DNA of 64,000 nt from contig CBDETA010000003.1 of assembly GCA_965242785.1 (NCBI GenBank), positions 186,001-250,000 on the forward strand, given 5' to 3'. Position 1 is the first letter of the stretch. Each line of letters opens with the position of its first letter. The notes beneath the pieces were generated by a model. The model searched no databases, had not been told where the DNA came from, and saw only the letters and a list, made by a program, of their open reading frames with translations. The DNA is from Maricaulis sp965242785. GTDB lineage: Bacteria > Pseudomonadota > Alphaproteobacteria > Caulobacterales > Maricaulaceae. Below are positions 27,963 through 35,782 of this stretch, in pieces. The position numbers and the translations under genes were made by a program.

Positions 27963-28670
27963 TTGGAGCGCGATGTGGATGCTCTTGAAGCGTGGGCGGA
28001 CAATGTCTGGCTGGTGTCTGGCGACAGGGTCACCGGCATGGGCGGATTTGCCTATCCCACCCGTGCCGCCATCATCCGGCTGCCGGACGGGCGATTGTGG
28101 GTCTGGTCGCCGGTCGGGCTGACATCGCCCTTGCGCGAGGCGGTGGATGCGCTGGGCCCGGTGGCCCACATCGTCGCGCCCAACGGGTTCCACCATCTGG
28201 CCCTGGCGGACTGGCACGCCGCCTATCCAAACGCCCGTATCCATGGCGCGCCGGGCCTCGCGGACAAGCGGTCCGACATCCCGTTTGCCGGTGAGCTGGG
28301 CGATCAGCCCGATCCGGACTGGGGCGGGGCGATCGACCCGGTCGCCGTTCGGGGCAATGCCATCACCACGGAAATCGTGTTCTTCCACCGGGCCAGTGGC
28401 ACCGTGTTCTTCACCGATCTCATCCAGCACCTGCCGGCGGACTGGTATACCGGCTGGCGCAAATGGGTCGCCCGCTGGGACGCCATGACCGGCCCGGCCC
28501 CCGCCGTCCCGAGAAAATTCCGCCTCGCCTTCACCGACCGCAAGCCCGCCCGCACCGCCATCACCCGCATCCTCGACTGGCCGATCCAGACCCTGGTCTT
28601 TGCTCATGGAGCGCCGGTCACGCTGGATGCGAAAGCGTGCGTGGCAGCGGCGTTTGCCTGGTTGAGGTAG
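27963..28670 (+). CDS. DUF4336 domain protein (metallo-beta-lactamase-like)
   Basis: About 235 residues resembling the DUF4336 family. The protein has the APNGFHHLALADW stretch (His pair) and later FFHRASGTVFFTDLIQHL, typical of these beta-lactamase-fold-like proteins whose activity is unknown. I chose TTG 27963 because GAGAGGGA lies just before it; the frame is open back to a TTG at 27906, and a start further in cannot be excluded. It is divergent from the MHYT-GGDEF-EAL gene and is followed by guaB after 124 bases. Confidence 0.72.
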   Translation: MERDVDALEAWADNVWLVSGDRVTGMGGFAYPTRAAIIRLPDGRLWVWSPVGLTSPLREAVDALGPVAHIVAPNGFHHLALADWHAAYPNARIHGAPGLADKRSDIPFAGELGDQPDPDWGGAIDPVAVRGNAITTEIVFFHRASGTVFFTDLIQHLPADWYTGWRKWVARWDAMTGPAPAVPRKFRLAFTDRKPARTAITRILDWPIQTLVFAHGAPVTLDAKACVAAAFAWLR

Positions 28671-28794
28671 GGGGCGGGCCTGCGCTGGCCCGGCCGATGC
28701 TAAGCCACAAATCCCCCGCGACGCACCTTGCACCCTTGCCACCCCGTCGAATCCATTCTAAAGCCGCGCCGCAAGCAGCAGAGAGGAGTCTCCC

Positions 28795-30264
28795 ATGGAG
28801 ATTCGTGAAGGTCTCACCTTCGATGATGTGCTCTTGCAACCGGGCCCGTCCGAAGTTCTTCCCGCCGATGCCGTCGTGTCCACGCGTGTGGCCCATGATG
28901 TGGGATTGAATATCCCGATCATGGCGGCCGCCATGGATACGGTGTCCGAAGCCGGCATGGCGATTGCCATGGCGCAGGCTGGCGGGCTGGCCGTCATCCA
29001 CCGCAATCTCACCATTGCCGAGCAGGCCGAGGAGGTCCGCAAGGTGAAGCGGTTCGAGAGCGGGATGGTGGTCAATCCGGTGACGATCTCGCCGGATGCG
29101 ACCCTGGCCGAATTGCGGGCGCTGATCGCACAGCACCGCATCTCCGGCATTCCGGTGGTCGAGGGCGCCACCCCGGCGCGTCCGGGCAAGCTGGTCGGCA
29201 TCATCACCAATCGCGATGTGCGCTTTGCCGATGATCCCAATGAGAAGGTCGGCAATCTGATGACGCGCGACGTCGTCACCGTGCGCGAGGGCGCGCCGGC
29301 CGAGGAAGCCCGCGCCAAGCTGCACAAGCACCGTATCGAGCGTGTCCTGGTGGTGGATGAGGATGACCGCTGCATCGGCCTCATCACTGTGAAGGACATG
29401 GAGAAGGCCCAGGCTCACCCGATGGCCGCCAAGGACGGGCAGGGGCGTCTGCGCTGTGCGGCGGCGACGACGGTGGGGGATAGCGGTTTCGAGCGCGCGC
29501 AGGCGCTTATGGACGCCGGTGTGGACGTGGTGGTGATCGACACCGCCCACGGCCAGTCCCAGTCGGTGCTGGACCAGGTCACCCGGGTGAAGAAATCCTC
29601 CAACCTGGCCCGTGTGGTTGCCGGCAATGTGGCGACCTATGAGGGGGCCAGGGCGCTGATCGATGCCGGGGCGGATTGCGTGAAAGTGGGCATCGGGCCG
29701 GGCTCGATCTGCACCACGCGGATCGTCGCCGGTGTCGGCGTGCCGCAGCTGACCGCCGTGATGGAAGCGCGCCGCGCCGCGGAAGGCACCGATGCCTGCA
29801 TCATCGCCGATGGCGGCATCAAGTTTTCCGGCGACATGGCCAAGGCCATCGCCGCCGGTGCGCATTGCGTGATGGTCGGCTCGCTGCTGGCCGGCACGGA
29901 AGAAGCGCCAGGCGAGGTCTTCCTCTATCAGGGCCGGTCGTACAAATCCTATCGCGGCATGGGCTCGCTGGGCGCGATGGCGGCAGGCTCGGCTGACCGG
30001 TATTTCCAGAAGGACACCGAGCGCATGAAGCTGGTGCCCGAAGGCATTGAAGGCCAGGTGCCCTATAAAGGCCCGGTCGGTCCCATCCTGCACCAGATGG
30101 TGGGCGGTCTGCGCGCGGCGATGGGCTATACCGGCTCGCGCACGATTGCCGATCTGCACCAGCGCGCGCAATTCGTGCGCATCACCAATGCGGGCCTGCG
30201 CGAGAGCCATGTGCACGATGTGAAGATCACCCGCGAAGCGCCCAACTATCCGACCACCAGCTAG
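28795..30264 (+). CDS. guaB: inosine-5'-monophosphate dehydrogenase
   Basis: 489-residue IMPDH that oxidises IMP to XMP with NAD+, the committed step of guanine nucleotide synthesis. The N-terminal motif GLTFDDVLLQPG, a CBS-pair regulatory region (about residues 95-205), the catalytic loop GPGSICTTR with the active-site Cys, and the flap YKSYRGMGSLGAM are all present. GAGAGGAG lies just before ATG 28795. guaA, the next step in the pathway, is 5.5 kb downstream and not in the same operon. Confidence 0.97.
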   Translation: MEIREGLTFDDVLLQPGPSEVLPADAVVSTRVAHDVGLNIPIMAAAMDTVSEAGMAIAMAQAGGLAVIHRNLTIAEQAEEVRKVKRFESGMVVNPVTISPDATLAELRALIAQHRISGIPVVEGATPARPGKLVGIITNRDVRFADDPNEKVGNLMTRDVVTVREGAPAEEARAKLHKHRIERVLVVDEDDRCIGLITVKDMEKAQAHPMAAKDGQGRLRCAAATTVGDSGFERAQALMDAGVDVVVIDTAHGQSQSVLDQVTRVKKSSNLARVVAGNVATYEGARALIDAGADCVKVGIGPGSICTTRIVAGVGVPQLTAVMEARRAAEGTDACIIADGGIKFSGDMAKAIAAGAHCVMVGSLLAGTEEAPGEVFLYQGRSYKSYRGMGSLGAMAAGSADRYFQKDTERMKLVPEGIEGQVPYKGPVGPILHQMVGGLRAAMGYTGSRTIADLHQRAQFVRITNAGLRESHVHDVKITREAPNYPTTS

Positions 30265-30272
30265 ATCCGGCC

Positions 30273-30313
30273 CCGGGGCAAGCCGCCATGTGCGCATGGA
30301 GGGCATGCCCCGG
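30273..30313. repeat. nested inverted repeat downstream of guaB
   Basis: An outer perfect 8-bp pair, CCGGGGCA (30273-30280) and TGCCCCGG (30306-30313), encloses an inner stem CCATG-TGCG-CATGG. Seven Ts occur only 40 bases later at 30355-30361, so the simple intrinsic terminator rule is not met, but the structure probably marks the end of guaB mRNA. Confidence 0.5.
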
Positions 30314-30377
30314 CGTTGATTGCCAGGCCGGGCGCGCGGCATAGTCTCGCGGCGTTTTTTTCAACAGGGGTAATGCC

Positions 30378-30794
30378 ATGAATGAAGCGCTTTTCTTTCC
30401 GGTCCTGGCGCAGGTCGCGCTGACCTTCGGGCTGTTGTTCAATGCTGCCGGGCAGCGCTATCGCTGTGTCGCCTCCGGTGCGGTGAAGGCGGCGGATATC
30501 GTGCTGGGGCAGAAGGTCTGGCCCAAGGGCGTGCAGCAGGCCTCCAACGCCTTCCAGAACCAGATGGAAACGCCGATCCTGTTCTTTGCCGGGGCGCTGT
30601 TTGCCATGGTGCTGGACGCGACCGGTCCGATCCTGGTGATGCTGGCCTGGACCTGGTTCGGCCTGCGCGTGGTGCATGCCGGCATCCACATCACCTCGAA
30701 CAATCTGCGCCTGCGCTTTCTGGCCTTTGCGGCCGGCACGCTGACGCTGTTGTCCTTCTGGGTGGTGCTGCTGGTGGAGGTATTGAGCCGATGA
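30378..30794 (+). CDS. MAPEG family membrane protein
   Basis: 138 residues with four predicted membrane helices, as in the MAPEG family (eicosanoid/glutathione membrane proteins). The NQMETPILFFAGAL motif in the second helix region, preceded by a conserved Asn and followed by the WTWFGLRVVHAG helix, is characteristic. Bacterial members have unknown roles, often near glutathione or redox genes. It overlaps the DUF3088 start (ATGA) and so is co-translated with it. Confidence 0.85.
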   Translation: MNEALFFPVLAQVALTFGLLFNAAGQRYRCVASGAVKAADIVLGQKVWPKGVQQASNAFQNQMETPILFFAGALFAMVLDATGPILVMLAWTWFGLRVVHAGIHITSNNLRLRFLAFAAGTLTLLSFWVVLLVEVLSR

Positions 30795-31159
30795 TGCAGG
30801 CCCAGCCACCGCTGCCCGTGGACAAGGATATCCTCTTCCTGCTGGACGGGGCGTGGGATGATGCCGATGGCGGGCCCTGGCTGTGCGCCGATGGCTGCCT
30901 GATGGAAGGCGCGCTGGCGGTCAATCCGCACTGGGCGCAGCGCATCCGCGTCGTCCGCATCGCCGCCCCGCGTCCGCGCCCGGAGATCGTCGCCCTCCTG
31001 GACGAGGACCACCAGAACGCGCCGACGCTGATCCTGGCCGCGGACAGTGTGGCGCACGAAGCGCCGGAGGCCGTGGTCAACGGTCTTCGCATCTATACCG
31101 CCCCGAAGGTGATCTGCCGGCAATTGGCAGAGGCCTATGGCGGGGCGCGACCGAAGTAG
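30791..31159 (+). CDS. DUF3088 family protein
   Basis: 122 residues matching the DUF3088 pattern: LFLLDGAWDD at the start, CADGCLMEGAL (a Cys pair reminiscent of a thioredoxin-like fold), AAPRPRPEIVALLDEDHQ, APTLILAAD, and a helical end. Function is unknown; a thioredoxin/glutaredoxin-like fold is inferred from the Cys pair and length. ATG 30791 overlaps the MAPEG stop. The repeat cluster at 31164 begins 5 bases after its stop. Confidence 0.75.
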   Translation: MMQAQPPLPVDKDILFLLDGAWDDADGGPWLCADGCLMEGALAVNPHWAQRIRVVRIAAPRPRPEIVALLDEDHQNAPTLILAADSVAHEAPEAVVNGLRIYTAPKVICRQLAEAYGGARPK

Positions 31160-31163
31160 TTTT

Positions 31164-31326
31164 TCCTCCCCATGCAATGGGGAGGGGGACCGCGAAGCGG
31201 TGGAGGGGCCGCCGGGCACAGCCCGGCGGAATGCCTGCGACACGCTGCGTCATCACGCCGCCTTCGGCGGCGCCCCATCGACCCGGCGCTTTGCGCCGGC
31301 CCACTTCCCCGCTACGCAGGGAAGAA
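31164..31326. repeat. intergenic cluster of nested palindromes (REP-like element)
   Basis: A 163-bp non-coding block composed of short inverted repeats in series: CTCCCC-N-GGGGAG (31167-31184 area), CCGCGAAGCGG, GCCGGG-CACA-GCCCGGC, CGCCGCC-TT-CGGCGGCG, CCGGCGC-TTT-GCGCCGG, and TTCCC-N-GGGAA. It fills the gap between the DUF3088 gene and the rsmB-like start. The arrangement is what one expects of a REP-like intergenic element that spreads through a genome; I saw no second copy in this window. Confidence 0.7.
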
Positions 31327-31340
31327 AGAGGACAGGTTTC

Positions 31341-32654
31341 ATGAGAGACGGCGCCCGCATTGCGGCAGCAATCGAGATTCTGGATCAGCTCACCACCCAG
31401 CACCAGCCGGTGAAGGATGCCGTGCGGGACTGGGGCAAGGCGCACCGATTTGCCGGGTCGGGTGACCGGGCCTGGATCGGCGGGCTGGTGCTGGACGCGC
31501 TGCGCCACCAGGCCTCGACCGCGCATGCGATGCAGGATGACACTGCCCGGGCCCTGGCGCTCGGCACGGTGGGCCGGGTCTGGGGGCTGGAGGCGGATGC
31601 CATCGACGCGCTGTTCGAGGGCGATGATCACGCGCCGGAGAAACTGAGCGAGGCCGAGCGGGCCGGGCTGGCGCGGGATATTTCCGATGCGCCGCTGCAC
31701 ATCCGTGCCGACGTGCCGGAATGGCTGGAAGCCAGCCTCCTGCGTGCCTTCGGCGAGGCCGCGGCCGAGGAGGGCCGGGCGCTGTCCTCGCGGGCACCGG
31801 TGGATCTGAGAGTGAATGAAGCCAAGGTCGATTTTGATAAGGCTTTCAAGGAAGTATCCTCAAAACTGAAAGCGGCGGAAAATAGCCCCTTGGTGCGCTC
31901 GGGTATTCGCATTCCGCAGCGGGATCCGCGCGGCAAGGCGGCCGCGGCCGAAGCCATTCCCGCCTATGGCAAGGGCTGGGTCGAGGTGCAGGACATCGGA
32001 TCCCAGCTCGCGGCCCTGGCCTCCGGCGTGGTTCCGGGCCAGCAAGTGCTTGATTATTGTGCCGGAGCCGGCGGCAAGACGCTGGCCCTGTCGGCGCTTT
32101 TGATGAATACCGGCCAGGTCCATGCCTGGGATATCGACTGGCGCCGCCTGCGCGCCATCTGGCCGCGCCTCAAGCGCGCCGATGCGCGCAATGTGCAGGT
32201 CAAAGATGGCAATGAAGACAAGGCCTTGGGCGATCTTGTTGAGAAGATGGATGTTGTCTTCTGCGACGCGCCCTGTACCGGAACCGGCACCTGGCGCCGG
32301 CGTCCGGACGCCAAATGGCGCCTGAAACCGGCCGCCCTGGCCAAGCGCATCGAGGAACAGAACACGGTGCTGGAGCGCGCCCAGCACTATGTGAAGCCCG
32401 GCGGCCGCCTGGTCTATGTCACCTGTTCGGTGCTGCCGGAGGAGAATGAGGACCGCGTCGGTGACTTCCTGGCGAAGTCGTCCGTGTTCAAGGCCGTCCC
32501 GGCGCTCGATGTCATCGAAGCCACCGGCCAGCTGCCCGATGGCGGCCGCGCCCTCTTGGAGCCTTGCGTTGGCCTGCACGGCGCCCTGCAACTCTCGCCC
32601 GGACGGACGGATACGGACGGATTCTACATCTGCGTGATGGAGCGGGTGGGGTGA
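31341..32654 (+). CDS. RsmB/NOL1-NOP2-sun family RNA (cytosine-5-)-methyltransferase
   Basis: 437-residue m5C RNA methyltransferase of the Sun/RsmB type. An N-terminal helical domain is followed by the SAM-dependent domain with the SAM loop DYCAGAGGKTLAL, the DAPCTGTGTWRRRP motif (one catalytic Cys) and the YVTCSVLPEEN motif (second catalytic Cys). ATG 31341 has AGAGGACAGG upstream; the frame extends further back through the palindrome block, which I treat as non-coding. Its stop overlaps the frameshifted gene's GTG start (GTGA), so the two are translationally coupled. Confidence 0.9.
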   Translation: MRDGARIAAAIEILDQLTTQHQPVKDAVRDWGKAHRFAGSGDRAWIGGLVLDALRHQASTAHAMQDDTARALALGTVGRVWGLEADAIDALFEGDDHAPEKLSEAERAGLARDISDAPLHIRADVPEWLEASLLRAFGEAAAEEGRALSSRAPVDLRVNEAKVDFDKAFKEVSSKLKAAENSPLVRSGIRIPQRDPRGKAAAAEAIPAYGKGWVEVQDIGSQLAALASGVVPGQQVLDYCAGAGGKTLALSALLMNTGQVHAWDIDWRRLRAIWPRLKRADARNVQVKDGNEDKALGDLVEKMDVVFCDAPCTGTGTWRRRPDAKWRLKPAALAKRIEEQNTVLERAQHYVKPGGRLVYVTCSVLPEENEDRVGDFLAKSSVFKAVPALDVIEATGQLPDGGRALLEPCVGLHGALQLSPGRTDTDGFYICVMERVG

Positions 32655-33159
32655 GTGAGGAGCATGTGCGCATCACAGGCGTTTCGCCTTGGTCCATCCT
32701 GGTGGCACCAGCGCTTCTGCTGATAGCGAGTGCTGCTTTTCTGAGAATGCTTTGGGTGCAGCAGCCGGGAGCGGGTGAACTGGTGTTCGGTTCGGCCTGT
32801 TGATCGCTGCGGGCTGGTACCTGGCTCACGCGATCGCGCTTGCAATCTATCGCTCAAGAGACCGGACCGTGCTTCTTTTCGATGATGAGGGCTTTGAAGA
32901 GATCGGTGTTTTTCGGCGACGTCGCGTTCACTGGTCCGACTGCTCAGAGTTTTCAGTTTGGAGTTTAGGAGGCGCGCGATTGATCTCGTTTGACAATCAG
33001 CGCATGCAGAATGGCGTGTATCGCCGTGTCTCAAGAATTCTGTGCAAGCGCAATGACTGGTTGGGAGTTCTGCTTCCGGAACCTTTGGAGCTGCTGTGTG
33101 AGCGCATGAACGCCATTCGCTCTGGTCAGGCAGCGAAGGGCGCAGACACTGGCGCGTAG
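32651..33159 (+). pseudogene. frameshifted small membrane protein gene
   Basis: A GTG start at 32651 overlaps the rsmB-like stop. The first frame runs to a TGA at 32801-32803 and gives 50 residues with one helix. A second, offset frame (from 32800) carries a second helix (AAGWYLAHAIALAIY) and a soluble domain of about 95 residues. Deleting one of the two tandem TTCGG copies (32786-32795) joins the two frames into one 167-residue protein with two helices followed by a beta-rich domain. This looks like a recent 5-bp duplication that broke the gene; a sequencing error is the other explanation. Confidence 0.75.
32786..32795. repeat. 5-bp tandem duplication (TTCGG x2) causing a frameshift
   Basis: Two adjacent TTCGG copies sit at 32786-32790 and 32791-32795. 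Removal of one restores an uninterrupted 167-codon frame from 32651 to 33159. Confidence 0.75.
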
Positions 33160-33170
33160 TGCCGCAGGCC

Positions 33171-34028
33171 TCAGCCCCGCCGCTTCCCGCGCTCCGGCGC
33201 CCCGTATCCCAGCATCGTCAGCAATTGCCGCGTCTGCGGTGGCAGGTGGGCGTCCAGCTCGGCGCCGGCGCCGATGCGTCTGCGGGTGAGGGGTTTGTTG
33301 ATCAGGGGGAGGCTTTCGCGCTCCAGGCCCTTCAGCTCGATCGGATAGCCGGCAAAGTGCAGGAGCGTGCGGTTGAAGGGCAGGTCGAGGAAGTCGCAGA
33401 CGGCGGTGAGGGTCGCCTTGGGGCGGGTGACCAGACCTTCATAGGAAATCCGCAGCACCCGGCCCGGCAGGGCGCGTTCGGCACGCAGGCCGAGGGTGAC
33501 CAGGTCGCTCCAATATTTCAGCGCCGCATCGGGACGCGAGACGTGCGGGAAGGGATGCCCGTTCGGGTCGGTCCAGTCGCGCTGCAGCAGCGAGGCGGCG
33601 ACATCGCGGCCATCGCGTACGACATGGATGAAGCGCGCCTGGGGCAGCATGCGGGCGAGCTGTTCGAACACGGCGACATTGAGCGAGGTCTTCTCGATCA
33701 GGATCTGGTCACGCGAGCGCGCCAGCGTGGGGTCGAACAGGCCGGTGAGAAGTTCGGCCATGGCGCGGCGTACATCCTCGGCCTTGAGGTCGAAATCGCG
33801 GGCGTGCAGATCGCCCAGCTGGCTGGCAAAGGCCTGCCACTGCATGGCGATGGACGGGGGCAGGCCGGTGTCCGGTCCGCAGGCGATGCGGCCGTGCGGG
33901 GCGAGCATGCGGCGCATCAGGGTGAGGCCGGAGCGCGGACAGCCGCCGGCGAAGACGAGGCGTGATCCGGTGATGTCCGGCGTATTCGACGTATCGGGGG
34001 CGTCCAGGGCCGCCCCCGGATCAGGCAT
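33171..34028 (-). CDS. sulfotransferase family protein
   Basis: 285 residues. The 5'-phosphosulfate-binding loop is GGCPRSGLTLMRRML (about residues 29-43), and the 3'-phosphate motif appears as HVVRDGRDVAASLL. The usual GxxRSGTT form is here altered to PRSGLTL. Substrates could be carbohydrate, lipid or peptide; nothing nearby decides. It is the second of a pair: its start overlaps the end of the upstream sulfotransferase by 8 bases, so the two are cotranscribed and translationally coupled. Confidence 0.88.
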   Translation of the reverse strand: MPDPGAALDAPDTSNTPDITGSRLVFAGGCPRSGLTLMRRMLAPHGRIACGPDTGLPPSIAMQWQAFASQLGDLHARDFDLKAEDVRRAMAELLTGLFDPTLARSRDQILIEKTSLNVAVFEQLARMLPQARFIHVVRDGRDVAASLLQRDWTDPNGHPFPHVSRPDAALKYWSDLVTLGLRAERALPGRVLRISYEGLVTRPKATLTAVCDFLDLPFNRTLLHFAGYPIELKGLERESLPLINKPLTRRRIGAGAELDAHLPPQTRQLLTMLGYGAPERGKRRG

Positions 34029-34821
34029 AGCCCAGCGCCTTCAGCGTCGGACCGGCCACCGCCATCACGCGGGCCAGCTGGTCGGGCGTGAGGTCGGTCT
34101 GCCAGCGACCGATGGCGGCGGTGTCGATCGGCTGGGCGACGCGCAGGGCGCTGCTTTCGCTGGCCCCGGCTGTGGCGTCGAAATGGTGGAAATGCGCCAC
34201 GGCGCGGTCCTTGGCCGCCGCGTCGAGGCCGAGCCGGTCGAACAGGCGGTGGATCTGGGTTTCCGGCTGGCGGGCAAGGTCTTCATAGCGCAGCTCGACA
34301 TAGTCCGGATCGCCGGCCATGGAGCGTCCGGCCCGGACGCTGTCGACCCACAGCGTGGCCGCAGCCGTGGCGTCGCGCGTGATCGTCATCGGCTGGCCGG
34401 TGGCGCCATCGCGCCAGTCCATCTTCAACAGCGAGGCGACCACATCGCGGCCGTCGCGGACGATGGCGATCAGCGGGCTGTCGGGAAACAGGCGGCGCAG
34501 GCGCGGAAAGTGGAGGATGTTGGCGGGGGTCTTTTCAGCCACGCGGGCACCGGTCTTGTGGTGCAGCGGGGCGAGCAGGCGGTCGATGGTGCGGGCAAAG
34601 CGGTCGTTGAGGGCCTGGGTGTCGAGCCCGTAATTGGCCGAGAGCACATCCATGTGCGTCTCTTCGATCTGCTGGCTGAGATGGCAGAGCGCCGGGATGA
34701 CCCGCATTTCCGGGCCACAGACAATATTGCGGCTGGCATTGACGATGGCGCGAAGGAGCGTGGTGCCCGAGCGGGGCGCGCCACCGATGAAAATGGGCGA
34801 TTTTCCAACCGCATATTGCAT
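34021..34821 (-). CDS. sulfotransferase family protein
   Basis: 266 residues with a standard 5'-phosphosulfate loop GGAPRSGTTLLRAI (about 13-26) and a 3'-phosphate motif AIVRDGRDVVASLL. This is the first gene of the leftward pair; its end overlaps the start of the second by 8 bases. The ATG at 34821 has GGGGAAGAG upstream. It transfers sulfuryl groups from PAPS to an unknown acceptor, perhaps surface glycans. The AT-rich stretch at 34884-34912 probably carries the promoter. Confidence 0.9.
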   Translation of the reverse strand: MQYAVGKSPIFIGGAPRSGTTLLRAIVNASRNIVCGPEMRVIPALCHLSQQIEETHMDVLSANYGLDTQALNDRFARTIDRLLAPLHHKTGARVAEKTPANILHFPRLRRLFPDSPLIAIVRDGRDVVASLLKMDWRDGATGQPMTITRDATAAATLWVDSVRAGRSMAGDPDYVELRYEDLARQPETQIHRLFDRLGLDAAAKDRAVAHFHHFDATAGASESSALRVAQPIDTAAIGRWQTDLTPDQLARVMAVAGPTLKALGYA

Positions 34822-34883
34822 GTGCTCTTCCCCTCGCTGGAGCGCAGGGTGAAGCCTCTACAGTGTCGCGGCAGTGTGCTGGA

Positions 34884-34912
34884 AATTAAACTAATTCAAT
34901 AATTTACCGAAG
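34884..34912 (-). promoter_or_regulatory. AT-rich promoter candidate for the sulfotransferase pair
   Basis: A stretch unusually rich in A and T for this genome lies 63-91 bases upstream of the sulfotransferase start. It contains TAAATT on the minus strand, but no clear -35 box was found. Confidence 0.3.
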
Positions 34913-34947
34913 TTTCATGCGGGTGTAAGGAATGCCCTGAAACCGCC

Positions 34948-35550
34948 TCAATTCGCCTCATTGCGGACAAAAACCAGCGAGGCCGTGACCGGCACGGCGG
35001 GGCTGATCGAGGGCAGGCCGGCGAGCTCGCGCAGCGTCTCCAGACCGGGGGTGAGGCGGAAGTCGTCGGCATGCAGCAGGACCGGTCCGCGCGTCTGGAC
35101 CAGGACTTCGCGGCCATTGAGATCGGTGATCACCAGATCGGCCTCGATCGGCAGGACCACGCCATTGAGCGACAGCTCGCCCTCGATGGCCTGTTCCACA
35201 CGCTCGCCGGGGGCGAGCCCGATCAGCGGGAAGAGATCGATTTGCGCCACCAGCCGGGCCTGCGGATGCTGGTCGGTGCGGAAGAGGTGTTCGCGCATGC
35301 GCTCATTGCGGATGTCGATCCCGGTCTCGACACTGTCCAGGTCGATGACGAGCTCGGCTGCGCCGCCTTCGCTGACCGAGCCGGAGAGGCGGGTGAAAGT
35401 GTGGACCTCGGCGATGTCACCGGACTTGATCGACACGAAGCTGAGCCGCGAGGCCGCGCCGTCCAGCTGCCAGTCGCCACCCCGGACGGGCTCGCTGCAG
35501 GCCGTGGCGATGAGGAGCAGGGGCAGGGCAATCAGGCTGGGCAGGCGCAT
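34948..35550 (-). CDS. YceI family lipoprotein
   Basis: 200 residues with a signal sequence and lipobox IATAC (Cys18), so probably a lipoprotein. The body is the YceI/lipocalin-like beta-barrel that binds isoprenoid-type lipids: WQLDGAASRLSFVSIKSGDIAEVHTF at the start and HPQARLVAQID followed by GELSLNG in the middle. The function of YceI proteins is poorly known; base-induced periplasmic and isoprenoid-binding members exist. GGAGA lies just before ATG 35550. It is transcribed away from guaA. Confidence 0.88.
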   Translation of the reverse strand: MRLPSLIALPLLLIATACSEPVRGGDWQLDGAASRLSFVSIKSGDIAEVHTFTRLSGSVSEGGAAELVIDLDSVETGIDIRNERMREHLFRTDQHPQARLVAQIDLFPLIGLAPGERVEQAIEGELSLNGVVLPIEADLVITDLNGREVLVQTRGPVLLHADDFRLTPGLETLRELAGLPSISPAVPVTASLVFVRNEAN

Positions 35551-35712
35551 GGCAGGTCTCCGGAGTGTTTCGCGGTCGCTGACAAACTGAGCGCGCGGGC
35601 GGGGCAGTTCAAGAGCGCGGGCCGCCTGATGACGATCATTTTGCCGCTTTTTCCCCGGCCATGCCTCTGCCCACTAGCCTTGCGCGCTGACTCGCGCTAT
35701 CGGGCCCCATGC

Positions 35713-35722
35713 TAGAGCTCTA
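35713..35722. promoter_or_regulatory. TAGAGCTCTA palindrome upstream of guaA
   Basis: Perfect 10-bp palindrome about 60 bases before the guaA ATG, with a TACAAT that could be a -10 box at 35736-35741. Regulator unknown. Confidence 0.3.
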
Positions 35723-35755
35723 CTCGGCCAATCCCCTACAATCTGACCTCTGGGA

Positions 35756-35773
35756 GACCCGCGCCTGCGGGTC
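35756..35773 (+). promoter_or_regulatory. 7-bp hairpin between guaA Shine-Dalgarno and start codon
   Basis: GACCCGC-GCCT-GCGGGTC lies directly after GGGAG (35752-35756) and ends 9 bases before ATG 35783. Folding would bring GGGAG to within normal distance of the start codon; unfolded it is 26 bases away. Confidence 0.4.
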
Positions 35774-35782
35774 CGTGCGCGC

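Noticed and set aside
31137..31340. N-terminal extension of the RsmB-like protein
   Set aside because: It runs through the palindrome block and has no similarity to the family. A well-placed ribosome-binding site precedes ATG 31341.
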